This document shows, one piece after another, positions 1 to 10,786 of a stretch of 64,000 bases of DNA. Numbering within the stretch: position 1 is the first letter of the stretch; each line of letters starts with the position of its first letter. Both the position numbers and the translations under genes were made by a program. The DNA is from Mycobacterium spongiae (GTDB lineage Bacteria > Actinomycetota > Actinomycetes > Mycobacteriales > Mycobacteriaceae), in NCBI RefSeq assembly GCF_018278905.1, contig NZ_CP046600.1:372001-436000 (forward strand), written 5' to 3'. A model generated the notes under the pieces. The model saw only the letters and a list, made by a program, of their open reading frames with translations, did not search any database and was not told where the DNA came from.

Positions 1-3000
1 ATCTACCAATCGACACCTCAGGGTCGGCTGCTCGGCGATGATCGAGCGGCCGAGCCCCCAGAGCGCCGCCTGCACCGGGTCGACCGGCTCGCCGGGCTCG
101 GTCGCCACGGCGTGTTCGGTGATGAGCCATAGCCCACCGGGGAGCTTCACCGCGTCCTCAGTGAGCAGGGCTTGCGTGGCGCTGAGCAGGTTGGCGGTCT
201 CAGTCTGTAGGCGCGCGGCGAATTCGGCGCTCGATTCTTCTGCGCTTGGGTGTCCGGCGCTGCGCCAGACGATGCCGGAGACCGGCGCACCGCGCTCGTG
301 CGCTTCAGCGAACATCTGCTGCCAATGCGCCGGATCCATTGGATCCAAGTGCTCAGGGAACCGGAGGCCATGTGGCAGCTGGGCCGCTAGCTCGTCGAAT
401 CCGGCGATCAGCCAGGTGGCATTCGTGCTTTCAGCAGCCGCGGAATCGGCGGTTGCGGCCGGCGGCGGCACCTCATGCCAGCCAAGGGCATACAGCAGCC
501 GGGTTGCATCGCCGCCGAGCCCACGCAGCAACGCTTCCCGGGGCGCGCGCTTCACCGTGAACTCGCGAATGGCGCCCAGGTGGTGACCATCGGGATCCAC
601 GAAGTCGAGATCGAACACTTGGGTTTCGCTGTCGATGCCGCCAGCCTGCCATCGTGCACGGCAGGAGAAACGCCGTGGCATCGGGCCTCGTAGCTCCACC
701 TGCCCGTACCGCAGGGGCAAGAACAGGTCTGCCACTGCCCCTGCGTGTTCGGTCGCCGCGACAACCGCGGGGAAGGCCGGGAAGGCGATTCCGGTGCACA
801 GGTCCAGCAGCACTGGGTGGATGGGCTCGCTTCCGAGCTGTTCGGCGAGTTCGTCGCCGACGACAATGTCGCCGACTGCCTCACCGTCACCGACCCATAG
901 TGACTTCAGCGAAGTGGACCAGGTAGGTCCCCACGTCAGCTCCATATCAGCGAAGGTTTCGAACAGATGCGTCGTCTGCGTGCGGGTCAACCGCTCGCGT
1001 AGGGCGTCGATGGAATCCGCCGATGGTGGATCTTCGCCGGAATCGGTAGTGCCACTGATCACGGTGCCATCGGCGTTCAACGACCAGTCGGCATCGCGGA
1101 CGCCGTACGGGCGGCTGTGTACTCGGAAGGTCCAGCCGCCGCCATCTTCGATCGGATGCAGCGCAAGTTGAACCTCGCGAGAATGCTTGTCGCCCAGAAT
1201 GATCGGCTCGTAGAAGAAGACATCGCGCACTCGCGCCGGCGTTCCGACCGCGGCTAGGGCCATTGCGGCGTACGTTGCACCCGGAACGACAACCGTCCCG
1301 TAGATGACGTGATCGGACAGCCAAGGCTGCGATCGTATCGACAGCCTACTGGTGTAAACGGCATCGCCGGAGGCGAGATCCTTTGCACTACCCAAGATTC
1401 CGGACGCCGCAGTGCCTTCGACGGCGATTCCGGAAGTCTTCGGCCAGAAATGACGGCGCTGGAACGGATAGGTCGGCAGTTCCAGTCTGTGGCGTGGTTG
1501 CTGGTGTAGTGCAGAGAAGTGGGGGCGATGTCCGGAGACGTAGGCCGCGGCAAGTGCCTCGGCGATCTGTCGCCGGGCATCGGCGCCTTTGCGTAGGGAA
1601 ACGATCGCGCGCGGCGCGGCCGTGTGTTCCGGCCAGACCTGCACGGCGGCCGCGGTCAGGACTGGTTGCGGCCCGATCTCCATCAGCACCGAGCATCCCA
1701 GTTCGGCCACGGTGCGCACGCTCTCGGCGAACTGTACCGGCTGGCGAGAATGGCGCCGCCAATACTGAGCGTTCAGCGGGGCGTCTGCCGCGACGACCGC
1801 GCCGGTGCGGTTGCAGACCAGCGGCCGGGTCGGGGTGGCGAACTGTAGTCGCGCTGCATAGGATTCGAATTCCCCGAGCACCGGTTCCAACAACTCCGAA
1901 TGAAAGGCATGGCTCGTGTCCAGCCAGGTGCAGCGGATTCCGTTATCACCGCACGCCGCGACGATCTGCTCGAGATCGGATGCTGGACCCGACAGCGCCG
2001 TATTGGGACCGTTGTAGGCGGCGACCGAAACTCGCGGGAAGGTGTCGGCAACCTCCTTCACGTGCTCGGCGTCGGCGAACACCGCGACCATTCGGCCGCC
2101 CTCGGGAAGGCTGCCGAACAGCCGGCCACGCTCCGCCACGAGCCGTGCCCCGTCCTCGAGGCTGAACACGTCGGCCACACATGCCGCCGTGTATTGGCCC
2201 ACGCTGTGCCCAAGCACGACGTCGGGCTCGATCCCCCACGACTGCCACAGCCTGGCCAGTCCCATCCCAACGGCGAACAGCGCGGGTTGAGCAAAAGAAG
2301 TGTGCCGCAGCGTTTCTGCGGCATCGTCGCCAGAGCCCCCATCCGTGGCGAACAGCACATCCAGCAACGGACGCGGCAGTATGGGGTCCGTCGCTTCTGC
2401 ACACCGTGTCACGGTGTCGGCGAACACGGGTTCGGCGTCGAACAACTCGCGGGCCATCCCTGGGTACTGGCTGCCCTGCCCAGTGAACAACCACGCGGTC
2501 GCCGGCGGGTCAGCGCACTCGCCACGCACCATTCCAGGACGTAGCCGGTTCTCGCTGAACTCGGCCAGTAGGTTGCGAGTCTCCGCCACGGTGTCAGTGA
2601 CAAGCGCTGCGCGGTGTTCGAAATGCGAACGCCCGACGCCGACCGTGAAGCACACGTCGGTGATATCGACCTTTGGGTGCGCTTCCAGCCAGGATCCGTA
2701 ACGCTGCGCCAGCTCCACCAGCGCCTGCGGCGAGCGCGCCGACAGTGGCAACACACTGACCGGATCATCGCGCACGTCCGACTCCGTTGCTGCGGTGACG
2801 TCGGGCACGACGTCGGTTGCCGGGTACTCGTCGGCGGGAGTCGATTGTGCTGGCGCCTCCTCGATCAGCACGTGCGCGTTCGTGCCGGTGAACCCGAACG
2901 AACTCACTCCGGCACGCCGCGGTCGGCCGTTGGCCTGCCACGGGATTGCCTTGTCCACGACCCGCACCGGCAACGAGTCCCAGGGAATATGCGGCGACGG

Positions 3001-6000
3001 AGTCTCAAAGTGCAGGTTCTGCGGGAGAACTTCATGCTGCAACGACAACACGACCTTGATCAGCCCGGCGACCCCCGCGGCCGATTCGAGGTGCCCGATA
3101 TTGGTCTTCACCGATCCGATCAGCAGCGGCCGGTCCGGCTCGCGGCCGCCACCATAGACGGCCGCGGCGGCCTGGACCTCGATCGGGTCACCCAGCGCCG
3201 TTCCGGTGCCGTGCGCCTCGAGGTAGTCAACGTCGCGACCGTCGACACCTGCACGAGCCAGCGTCGCGGAGATAAGCCGTTGCTGTGCACCACCATTGGG
3301 CACGGTCAAACCGCTGGAAGCCCCGTCTTGGTTGACGGCGCTACCACGGATCACCGCGCAGATCCGATGGCCGTCGCGTACCGCATCGCTCAGCCTCTTG
3401 AGTACGAGGATCCCGCATCCTTCGCTGCGAACGTAGCCGTCGGCCGCGGCGTCGAAGGTCTTGCATCGTCCGTCAGGAGACAGCATCCGTGCCCGCGAAG
3501 CGGCAACGATGGACGCCGGGCTCAATAGCACGTTCACCCCACCAGCCAGCGCCAGATCGCAGTCGCCAGCGTGCAATGCCTGGCAGGCTTGGTGGACGGC
3601 GACCAGCGAAGCACTGCAGGCGGTATCGACCGCCATCGCGGGTCCTTCGAGTCCGAGGGCGAACGCAACTCGACCGGCGATGGCATTGAGCGCATTGCCG
3701 GTGATGAAATGGGCTTCGATGCTCTCGACCGGGTCGGCGGACAGCAAGTGTGAATACTCGTTGGCCGCAACCCCCACAAAGATGCCGCTTCGGCTGCCGC
3801 GCAACCCCGCGGGGGAATACCCGGCGCGTTCCAGGCCTTCCCAGGCGATCTCGAGCATCAACCGCTGCTGCGGATCCATCCACACGGCCTCACGGGGGGA
3901 AATTCCGAAGAACTCCGGATCGAATCCGTCGATCCCGTCGAGGAATCCACCGCAGCGGCTGTAGATCTTGCCCGGCGTCTCTGGATCCGGGTCGTAATAC
4001 TCGTCGACGTCGAAACGGTCATCCGGGATCTCGCGGATCGCATCGATACCACCGGACAGCACGTCCCAAAAACCATCGCAATCGGAAGAGCCCGGAAATC
4101 GGCAGGCAACCGAGACGATTGCGATCGGTTCATCGGTGGGCCGTTGGATTCCGGAGGCCGCTACCGCGGCCGGCCGCGCACCTGAGGCCGTCCCTGAACT
4201 GGCGGAAGCCTGTTCGCTGATGCCGAGGACGTCGACAAGCAGATACGTGGCCACGTCGGTGAGTCGCGGATAGTCCATGGCGAGGGTCGTCGGGAGCTCG
4301 CTACCCACGGCCTCCTCAACCCGGCGCCGCATTTCGACCGCCATCAGCGAATCCATGCCGAGGTCGAAGAATCCGGCCTCTTCGCGGATCTCCGCCCTAT
4401 CGATTCGCGTCACTTCCGCCACAACGTCGCGCAGGTACTCCACGACGAGTTTCTTCCGCTGTTGGGCCGGAGCCAGGGTGAGCCGCTCAACCAATCGGGT
4501 GGTCTCGGGTCCTGCCGGTGCGGGCGCGGAGTCCGGCACCTCGCGCTCCAACTCCGCCAGAAATGCGCGTTTTCCCGCCTGCTGGTAGAGCGGTAGGAAG
4601 CGAGCCCAGTCGATCTGGGCCACAACACCCTGCGCCGCTTCGGGTGGTGCCCCGGGTGTCGCCGGAGCCGCCATGAGGTCGGCCATCCCCGCTAGTGCGT
4701 CGGCAGGCTTCAATGTCGTGACCCCGCGCCGATCTAGTTGCGCACGGGCTTCAGGGTCGGCCATGCCCGCCGACCACGGACCGAAGTTGACACTGATCCC
4801 AGGAACACCCTGCTCACGCAGGCGCCAGGACAATCCGTCGAGGAAGGCGTTGGCCGCGCTATAGGCGGTTTGGCCGAAGCTGCCCCACACCGCGGCGATC
4901 GACGAGGTGCTGAGGAAGAAGTCCAGCTGCATGTCCGCTGTTGCTTCGCTCACATGCCAAGCACCCCAAACCTTCCCAGCGAAGACTCGATCGACTTCGG
5001 CGTCGTCCAAGGTTCGCAGTGGGGTGTTGCCGATCTCGCCGGCGGCATGCACGACTCCCGCCAGCGGCGGTAGCTCGGATCCCACGGTTGCCATGAGCCG
5101 AGCGACATCGTGCGGGTCGGCGACATCGGCCCCGATCACCCGAAATTCGCAACCGGACTGGTCACGCATCGCGTCGATGCGCTGTTGGGTCACATCGCTG
5201 GGGGTGCGTCGGCTGGTCAGCACCAGGTGCCGGGCGCCGTGCGCGGCAAGATATCCGGCGATTTCCAGCCCGACCGCACCCAGCCCGCCGGTCACCAAAT
5301 ATGTTGCGTCATCACGCAATACCGGCGGTGTTGTGGCCGGTTGTCCGGCGCGTCTCGTCAGCCGCGCCACATAGATCGCGTCATCCCGCACCGCGACCTG
5401 GTCTTCCCTGCCGGATAAGTCTGGTGATGCTGCCAGCAGCTGATCGATCACGCGCGACCACTCGTCGGCGTCGCCTGCGGACAGATCTGCCAGTCCGCCC
5501 CACACGTGCGGATGCTCCAGCGAGGCAGCGCGACCGAACCCCCACAGGCAGCTCTGCACCGGCGACACGGTGTCTGAGTCGCTGACTCGTTGTGCACCAC
5601 GGGTGACTAGCCAGATAGGCGTCCGCAGCTCGGCAGCGGTCGCAGCCCGGAAGAGGAGCCTGGTTCCTACCAAGACTCGATGCTGCATCCGCAGCAACGA
5701 CCGCATCGATGTCTCACTGTCGTCGAGCGCCCCGAGGTACACGATGCGCAACGTCGATTCCTCTGCCACCGCGGCGCGCAACGCGACCTCGAGCCCGTTT
5801 TCATCTGTCTCGGATGTCGGCACTCCGATGATCTGGTGTCGGTCGCCCCGTGCGTTCAGCACGTCGACCACTGGCTCAATCACCTCGGCGCGATCACCGA
5901 TCAGGAGCCAAGCAGACCGCTCGTCGGTATCTGCTTGTCTGGTGGTTGCCGCAGTGGCTTTCTCCCAACGAATCTCGTAACGGGCATCTGCCACCGACAG

Positions 6001-8889
6001 TGCGTCACGCTGTTGGTTGTGTTGCGCAGCAAGCTTTGTCAGCACGTCGAGGGTCTGCTGATTGGCGCCCGCTCCGTCAAGCAGCGCGGCGAGTTCCTCG
6101 ATCTGGCCATCCTCGAGAAGGCGGACGGCTTCGGTAGGCGCGGCTGATGTCGGATGGGAGGTCTGGCTGGAGATCTGCGTGGGTGGGACCCGCTTCTCAT
6201 GGAACCAGTACTGGCGATGCTGGAACGGGTAGGTCGGCAGGTCGAGCTGACGCACGGGCGGTTTCTGGAGGGCACCGAATTCGGGCACGTGGCCGACGAT
6301 GTAGGCGTCGGCAAGGGCCTCGGTGATCTGGCGTTGGTCATCGGCGTTGCGACGCAGCGACGCGATCGCTCGTGGCGCGGTTGCCGGGTCAGGCCACGCC
6401 CGCAGGGCTGCGGCGCTGAGTACCGGTTGTGGACCGACCTCCAGCAATACCGCGCAACCGAGCTCCGCGAGCGTGTGCACGCTCTTGGCGAATTCGACCG
6501 GTTGCCGCGCATGGCGGCGCCAATAGGGACCATCCAGCGTCACGTTCCTGCCGAGGGCCGTGCCGGTGCGGTTGCACACCAAAATCCTTTGTGGCGATGC
6601 GAACTCGAGCCGGCTCGCATACGACTCGAATTCATCGAGCACAGGATCCAACAGCTCGGAGTGGAAGGCGTGGCTGGTATCCAGCCAGTCACACCGGACA
6701 CCGTCGGCCATCAACCTGGCCACCGCCCGGTCCAGATCTTCGGCTGGCCCCGACAACACAGTATTGGCGCCGTTGTAGGCGGCCACCGACAGCCGGGGGA
6801 ACTCGTCGGTGAGGGCCTCGACCCGCTCCGCGGCAGTGAACACCGCAACCATCCGACCGCCAGCGGGCAAACTACCGAAAAGGCGGCCACGCTCGGCGAG
6901 CAACAACGCTCCGTCTTCGAGACTGAACACACCGGCTACGCAGGCCGCCGAATACTGGCCGACGCTGTGGCCCAGCACCACATCAGGTTCGAGGCCCCAC
7001 GATTGCCAGAGCCGGGCCAGGCCCATTTCCACGGCGAACAGGGCGGGCTGAGCGTAGCTGGTCTGGCGGAGAGTGGCTTCGCTATCCGGACTGTCCGTGT
7101 CGAAGATGACGTCCAACATGGGTCTTTCGAGCACGTCAGCGACACTCGCGGCGCACCGGGTCACCGCTTCGGCGAATATCGGCTCAGTCTCGAATAGCTG
7201 TCGGGCCATGCCCGCGAGCTGGCTGCCTTGACCCGGGAACAACCAGGCTGTCTTCGGCCTATCAGCGCATACTCCCCGCACCAAACCCGGTGCCGGGCGA
7301 TCGTCGGCGAGCGCGCCGAGTAACTCCGTGGCCGATTCCGTCGACCGCACCACCAACGCTGCGCGGTGTTCGAGATGAGATCGCCCGACTCCGGCGGTGT
7401 GGCACACATCCGACAACCTCGTCTGCGGGTGTGCGCTCAACCAATTGCGGTATTGGTCAGCGAGCTGCGCCAACGCGGCCGGGCTGCGTGCCGACAGCGG
7501 CAATACGTGGAACTTTCGATCCTCGGGCTGCTCGAGCGGACCTGGCGCCGCGACAACCCGGTCTACCTCATCGGGCGCTTCCTCGACGATGAGGTGCGCG
7601 TTGGTTCCGGAGAACCCGAACGAACTGACTCCGGCAACGCGGCGCCGACCGTCGCGTTCCCAGGCTGTGGCCTCCTGCACGACGCGCACCGAAAATTGGT
7701 CCCACGGAATATGCGGTGACGGATTCGAAAAGTTCAGGTGCTTGGGCAAAACCTCATGTTCGAGCGACAGAATGACCTTGATCAGACCCGCAATCCCCGC
7801 CGCGGCTTCCAGATGCCCGATGTTCGTCTTCACCGATCCGATCAGCAGTGGGTGGCTTGAGTCGCGCCCGCCGGCGAGTACCGCGGCGGCTGCCTGGACC
7901 TCGATCGGATCGCCCAGGGATGTCCCGGTTCCGTGCGCCTCCAGGTACCCCACGTCGGTGGCCGCCAGGCCGGCGACTCCGAGAGCCTCGGTGATGACCC
8001 GTTGCTGGGCGATGCCGTTTGGGACCGTCAGACCCCCTGATGCGCCGTCCTGATTGACCGCGCTGCCCCGGATCACTGCCCGAATCCGGTCACCGTCACG
8101 GATCGCGTCATCAAGGCGCTTCACGACGACGACCCCGCAACCCTCGCCGCGTACGTAGCCGTCCGCGGCTGCGTCGAACGTCTTGCACCGACCGTCGGGA
8201 GCCAGCATTCGCGCCTGGGAAAAGGTGATCATGGTCCCTGGGCTGATCAGGACGTTCACGCCGCCGGCCAGCGCGAGGTCGCACTCTCCCAAACGCAGCG
8301 CTTGACATGCCTGATGGATTGCCACCAGTGACGAGCTGCACGCCGTATCGACCGTGACCGCTGGGCCCTGCAGCCCCAGCCGATAGCTGATCCGGCCCGC
8401 TCCTGCGGCAGCCGAGGTCCCAATAGCCATATATGGTTCGATATCGGCGTAGTCCAGCTCATCCGACATCATTCCGAGGTAGTCATGCGTCCCGAGGCCC
8501 ACGTACACGCCGGTCTGGGTGTTCTCCAAGGCCATCGGCGCTGTCCCTGAATGCTCCAGCGCCTGCCACGCCGTTTCGAGCAACAGCCGATGCTGTGGAT
8601 CCATCAACATGACCTCGCGGGTCGAAACCCCGAAAAAAGGCGCGTCGAACCCTGCTATGTCATCGATGAACCCCGCCCGGCGGGTGACGATCTTTCCCGG
8701 TGCCCCGGGCGTCGGGTCGAAGAACTCCGTGACATCCCAACGGTCCTCGGGGACCTCCGACACCGCATCCCGCCCCTGGCGCAGCACCTCCCAGAACTCG
8801 TCCGCATTTGCCGCACCTGGGAAACGCGCCGCATAGCCGACGATCGCAAAACCCGATGCCGGCTCCACCAGTTCTTCGGCGGTTGCCAT
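1..8889 (-). CDS. pks: Bimodular type I polyketide synthase (3' end off window)
   Basis: One uninterrupted reverse-strand frame from ATG at 8889 to the window edge gives 2963 residues; the C-terminus is missing. Module 1: KS (about residues 12-435, VDTACSSS with Cys184, EAHGTGT near 317), AT (about 546-850, GHSVG Ser642), KR (about 1194-1375, TGGLGAVG near 1200 and a YSAAN active-site region), ACP (GMDSL, Ser1514). Module 2: KS (about 1587-2005, VDTACSAS with Cys1758), AT (GHSVG), DH (His2527 in HVIYGTVVVP, Asp2696 in HPVLLD), then the start of a structural KR-like region. Both AT domains carry HAFH, which in known families points to malonyl-CoA. Module 1 has no DH or ER. Together with divergent papA3-mmpL10 and the PE gene this matches the trehalose polyphleate PKS; that assignment is inference from context and architecture. 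Confidence 0.9.
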   Translation of the reverse strand, partial: MATAEELVEPASGFAIVGYAARFPGAANADEFWEVLRQGRDAVSEVPEDRWDVTEFFDPTPGAPGKIVTRRAGFIDDIAGFDAPFFGVSTREVMLMDPQHRLLLETAWQALEHSGTAPMALENTQTGVYVGLGTHDYLGMMSDELDYADIEPYMAIGTSAAAGAGRISYRLGLQGPAVTVDTACSSSLVAIHQACQALRLGECDLALAGGVNVLISPGTMITFSQARMLAPDGRCKTFDAAADGYVRGEGCGVVVVKRLDDAIRDGDRIRAVIRGSAVNQDGASGGLTVPNGIAQQRVITEALGVAGLAATDVGYLEAHGTGTSLGDPIEVQAAAAVLAGGRDSSHPLLIGSVKTNIGHLEAAAGIAGLIKVILSLEHEVLPKHLNFSNPSPHIPWDQFSVRVVQEATAWERDGRRRVAGVSSFGFSGTNAHLIVEEAPDEVDRVVAAPGPLEQPEDRKFHVLPLSARSPAALAQLADQYRNWLSAHPQTRLSDVCHTAGVGRSHLEHRAALVVRSTESATELLGALADDRPAPGLVRGVCADRPKTAWLFPGQGSQLAGMARQLFETEPIFAEAVTRCAASVADVLERPMLDVIFDTDSPDSEATLRQTSYAQPALFAVEMGLARLWQSWGLEPDVVLGHSVGQYSAACVAGVFSLEDGALLLAERGRLFGSLPAGGRMVAVFTAAERVEALTDEFPRLSVAAYNGANTVLSGPAEDLDRAVARLMADGVRCDWLDTSHAFHSELLDPVLDEFESYASRLEFASPQRILVCNRTGTALGRNVTLDGPYWRRHARQPVEFAKSVHTLAELGCAVLLEVGPQPVLSAAALRAWPDPATAPRAIASLRRNADDQRQITEALADAYIVGHVPEFGALQKPPVRQLDLPTYPFQHRQYWFHEKRVPPTQISSQTSHPTSAAPTEAVRLLEDGQIEELAALLDGAGANQQTLDVLTKLAAQHNQQRDALSVADARYEIRWEKATAATTRQADTDERSAWLLIGDRAEVIEPVVDVLNARGDRHQIIGVPTSETDENGLEVALRAAVAEESTLRIVYLGALDDSETSMRSLLRMQHRVLVGTRLLFRAATAAELRTPIWLVTRGAQRVSDSDTVSPVQSCLWGFGRAASLEHPHVWGGLADLSAGDADEWSRVIDQLLAASPDLSGREDQVAVRDDAIYVARLTRRAGQPATTPPVLRDDATYLVTGGLGAVGLEIAGYLAAHGARHLVLTSRRTPSDVTQQRIDAMRDQSGCEFRVIGADVADPHDVARLMATVGSELPPLAGVVHAAGEIGNTPLRTLDDAEVDRVFAGKVWGAWHVSEATADMQLDFFLSTSSIAAVWGSFGQTAYSAANAFLDGLSWRLREQGVPGISVNFGPWSAGMADPEARAQLDRRGVTTLKPADALAGMADLMAAPATPGAPPEAAQGVVAQIDWARFLPLYQQAGKRAFLAELEREVPDSAPAPAGPETTRLVERLTLAPAQQRKKLVVEYLRDVVAEVTRIDRAEIREEAGFFDLGMDSLMAVEMRRRVEEAVGSELPTTLAMDYPRLTDVATYLLVDVLGISEQASASSGTASGARPAAVAASGIQRPTDEPIAIVSVACRFPGSSDCDGFWDVLSGGIDAIREIPDDRFDVDEYYDPDPETPGKIYSRCGGFLDGIDGFDPEFFGISPREAVWMDPQQRLMLEIAWEGLERAGYSPAGLRGSRSGIFVGVAANEYSHLLSADPVESIEAHFITGNALNAIAGRVAFALGLEGPAMAVDTACSASLVAVHQACQALHAGDCDLALAGGVNVLLSPASIVAASRARMLSPDGRCKTFDAAADGYVRSEGCGILVLKRLSDAVRDGHRICAVIRGSAVNQDGASSGLTVPNGGAQQRLISATLARAGVDGRDVDYLEAHGTGTALGDPIEVQAAAAVYGGGREPDRPLLIGSVKTNIGHLESAAGVAGLIKVVLSLQHEVLPQNLHFETPSPHIPWDSLPVRVVDKAIPWQANGRPRRAGVSSFGFTGTNAHVLIEEAPAQSTPADEYPATDVVPDVTAATESDVRDDPVSVLPLSARSPQALVELAQRYGSWLEAHPKVDITDVCFTVGVGRSHFEHRAALVTDTVAETRNLLAEFSENRLRPGMVRGECADPPATAWLFTGQGSQYPGMARELFDAEPVFADTVTRCAEATDPILPRPLLDVLFATDGGSGDDAAETLRHTSFAQPALFAVGMGLARLWQSWGIEPDVVLGHSVGQYTAACVADVFSLEDGARLVAERGRLFGSLPEGGRMVAVFADAEHVKEVADTFPRVSVAAYNGPNTALSGPASDLEQIVAACGDNGIRCTWLDTSHAFHSELLEPVLGEFESYAARLQFATPTRPLVCNRTGAVVAADAPLNAQYWRRHSRQPVQFAESVRTVAELGCSVLMEIGPQPVLTAAAVQVWPEHTAAPRAIVSLRKGADARRQIAEALAAAYVSGHRPHFSALHQQPRHRLELPTYPFQRRHFWPKTSGIAVEGTAASGILGSAKDLASGDAVYTSRLSIRSQPWLSDHVIYGTVVVPGATYAAMALAAVGTPARVRDVFFYEPIILGDKHSREVQLALHPIEDGGGWTFRVHSRPYGVRDADWSLNADGTVISGTTDSGEDPPSADSIDALRERLTRTQTTHLFETFADMELTWGPTWSTSLKSLWVGDGEAVGDIVVGDELAEQLGSEPIHPVLLDLCTGIAFPAFPAVVAATEHAGAVADLFLPLRYGQVELRGPMPRRFSCRARWQAGGIDSETQVFDLDFVDPDGHHLGAIREFTVKRAPREALLRGLGGDATRLLYALGWHEVPPPAATADSAAAESTNATWLIAGFDELAAQLPHGLRFPEHLDPMDPAHWQQMFAEAHERGAPVSGIVWRSAGHPSAEESSAEFAARLQTETANLLSATQALLTEDAVKLPGGLWLITEHAVATEPGEPVDPVQAALWGLGRSIIAEQPTLRCRLVD

Positions 8890-9213
8890 GCGGTTGTCCT
8901 CTCTGCCTCTGCCAGCGAAGATTCGATCCTGCGGGCCTTGCCCGGTTGCCCAGCCGAAGCACCCTGCCGCTGGCAAGTATTACAAGTATGAATAATTCGC
9001 CGCGTTGGCACCGGAAAATACGGCCAGCGGTAGCTGCCGGCCAGCGTCCCGCCGCCCTGGTCGCGGGGGTCGTTGTGCCACCGCCGCGGCCTGCGGTGCC
9101 CGAGCTGCTGCAAGCGTTTCCGCTCATGCCGCCGACGGCCACCGCCGAAAGGGCTATCTTGATCTCACCACCAGCGTGGCCGGACTGCAGCCGTGGAAAC
9201 CGGGGAGAAGATA
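8890..9213. promoter_or_regulatory. Divergent pks/papA3 intergenic region
   Basis: Roughly 320 bp separate the PKS start from the papA3 start. The stretch 8970-8997 is notably AT-rich for this genome and contains two AAGTAT copies (8975-8980 and 8984-8989). It is the most likely place for the divergent promoters, but no certain -35/-10 pair could be picked. A short direct repeat CGGCCAGCG occurs at 9021-9029 and 9038-9046. No small gene is supported. Confidence 0.45.
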
Positions 9214-10635
9214 TTGCGCATCGGGAAAGTTACGATCGGCTCCATTGCTCAATGGACGCTGAGCCCAGGCTTAGTAACCTCCTGGCACCCAACAACTGCG
9301 TCGTGCGAAAAGGCCCGGCAAGCGCCGGTCAGCTCTGTGCCGGTCAGCTACATGCAAACCCAACATCTTCGCGGCTATTACGAACGAACCGCCGCCGGCC
9401 TCGACTATTCACGGCAAATCATCGCCACCTGTGAAGTGCCCGGTACGTGCGATATTGACGCTATGACTTATGGTCTCAACGCGTACCTGCGTCGGCACGA
9501 CACGTACCGCAGTTGGTTCGACTACGCCGGTGCCGGAGACATCACCAGGCATACCATCAGCAACCCTGCCGATATCGAATTCACGCCAACCGATCATGGC
9601 GAAATGACCATTGACGAAGTGCACAACCATGTGGTTGCCATACCGAATCCATTGCAGTGGGGTTGCTTCACCTTCGGCATTATCCAAGCCGAGAGCCACT
9701 TCACTTTCTACGCCAGTATCGACCATGTCCATGGGGATGCGACATTGATTGGTGCAACCATGTTGGAAGCCCATGGCCAGTACGCGGCGCTGACCGGTGG
9801 CGGTGAGCCCCTTGCGCTGCCCGACGCCGGCAGCTTCGACGACTACTGTGACCGCGAGCGCCGGTACACCTCAGGGTTGACGGCAGATTCGCCCGAGGTA
9901 CGCGCCTGGATCGACTTCGCCGAGAATAACAATGGAAGCCTTCCCGACTTCCCACTTCCGCTGGGTAACCCCATGGAGCCGACCGCGGGCGACATGGTGA
10001 TGGAGCCGCTGATGGACGCCGAGCAGACGGCGAGGTTCGAATCGGCCTGCGCGGCGGCCGGCGCTCGCTTCGTCGGCGGGTTGTTTGCCTGCCAAGCCCT
10101 GGTGGAACACGAGTTTACGGGCGCTGTCACCTATTACGGACTCACTCCCAGAGATACACGTCGAACGTCAGAGAACTTCATGACCCAGGGTTGGTTCACC
10201 GGACTGGTTCCGATCACCGTCCCAATAGCTGCCGCGTCGTTCAGTGATGCGGCGTGGGCGGCCCAGGTTTCCTTCGATGCAAATCTGGACTTGGCGAAGG
10301 TGCCATATTATCGAGTTTTGGAATTGGCACCGTGGTTGCAGCGGCCCCGACCCAACTTTCCGGTTTCCAACTTCTTGCATGGCGGCGCCGCCCCACTCAA
10401 CGCCGTGCTCGCGGCAGCTGAATTGGGCTACGCGAATAATATCGGGATTTACTCCGACGGGCGGTACTCCTATCAGCTGACCATCTATGTATTCCGGTAC
10501 GAAGAGGGCACGGCGATGGCGGTGATGTTTCCGGACAACCCGGTCGCCCAGAAATCGGTCGCGCGCTATATGGCGGCGATGAAGTCCGTGTGTGTGCGGG
10601 TCGCTGATCGCGGGCATTGGGGACGCGTTGCATAG
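9214..10635 (+). CDS. papA3: PapA3-type polyketide-associated acyltransferase
   Basis: Acyltransferase of the condensation-domain superfamily that moves PKS-made acyl chains onto a trehalose-type acceptor. The motif HVHGD (HxxxD) is present about 170 residues in, within the stretch ASIDHVHGDA, and the C-terminal NIGIYSDGRYSYQL block is typical of PapA1/PapA3. From TTG 9214 the product is 473 residues, almost the length of M. tuberculosis PapA3. TTG is chosen because GGGGAGAAG lies just upstream and the N-terminus then aligns with the family; GTG 9193 is an in-frame alternative adding 7 residues. It diverges from the PKS and is followed by mmpL10, consistent with a synthesis-export unit. Its acceptor and acyl substrate cannot be read from sequence. 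Confidence 0.9.
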   Translation: MRIGKVTIGSIAQWTLSPGLVTSWHPTTASCEKARQAPVSSVPVSYMQTQHLRGYYERTAAGLDYSRQIIATCEVPGTCDIDAMTYGLNAYLRRHDTYRSWFDYAGAGDITRHTISNPADIEFTPTDHGEMTIDEVHNHVVAIPNPLQWGCFTFGIIQAESHFTFYASIDHVHGDATLIGATMLEAHGQYAALTGGGEPLALPDAGSFDDYCDRERRYTSGLTADSPEVRAWIDFAENNNGSLPDFPLPLGNPMEPTAGDMVMEPLMDAEQTARFESACAAAGARFVGGLFACQALVEHEFTGAVTYYGLTPRDTRRTSENFMTQGWFTGLVPITVPIAAASFSDAAWAAQVSFDANLDLAKVPYYRVLELAPWLQRPRPNFPVSNFLHGGAAPLNAVLAAAELGYANNIGIYSDGRYSYQLTIYVFRYEEGTAMAVMFPDNPVAQKSVARYMAAMKSVCVRVADRGHWGRVA

Positions 10636-10786
10636 TGTCGCGTAGTTCGATGGCCGCTCTGTTCCTGAAATTCCCCATTGTGACCGGGGGCGGTACGACA
10701 CTGCCCGGTCTGACGCTATATGTCGACGTTTCAACGAGCGTCGCTGACGGGAGAACGCGGCCCCGGAGGCCGGAGGTGAGGGACGC

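Noticed and set aside
38..3964. Many 60-350-residue frames on the forward strand across the PKS
   Set aside because: They are antisense shadows of the intact reverse PKS frame, which carries every KS/AT/DH motif; none has a recognisable domain.
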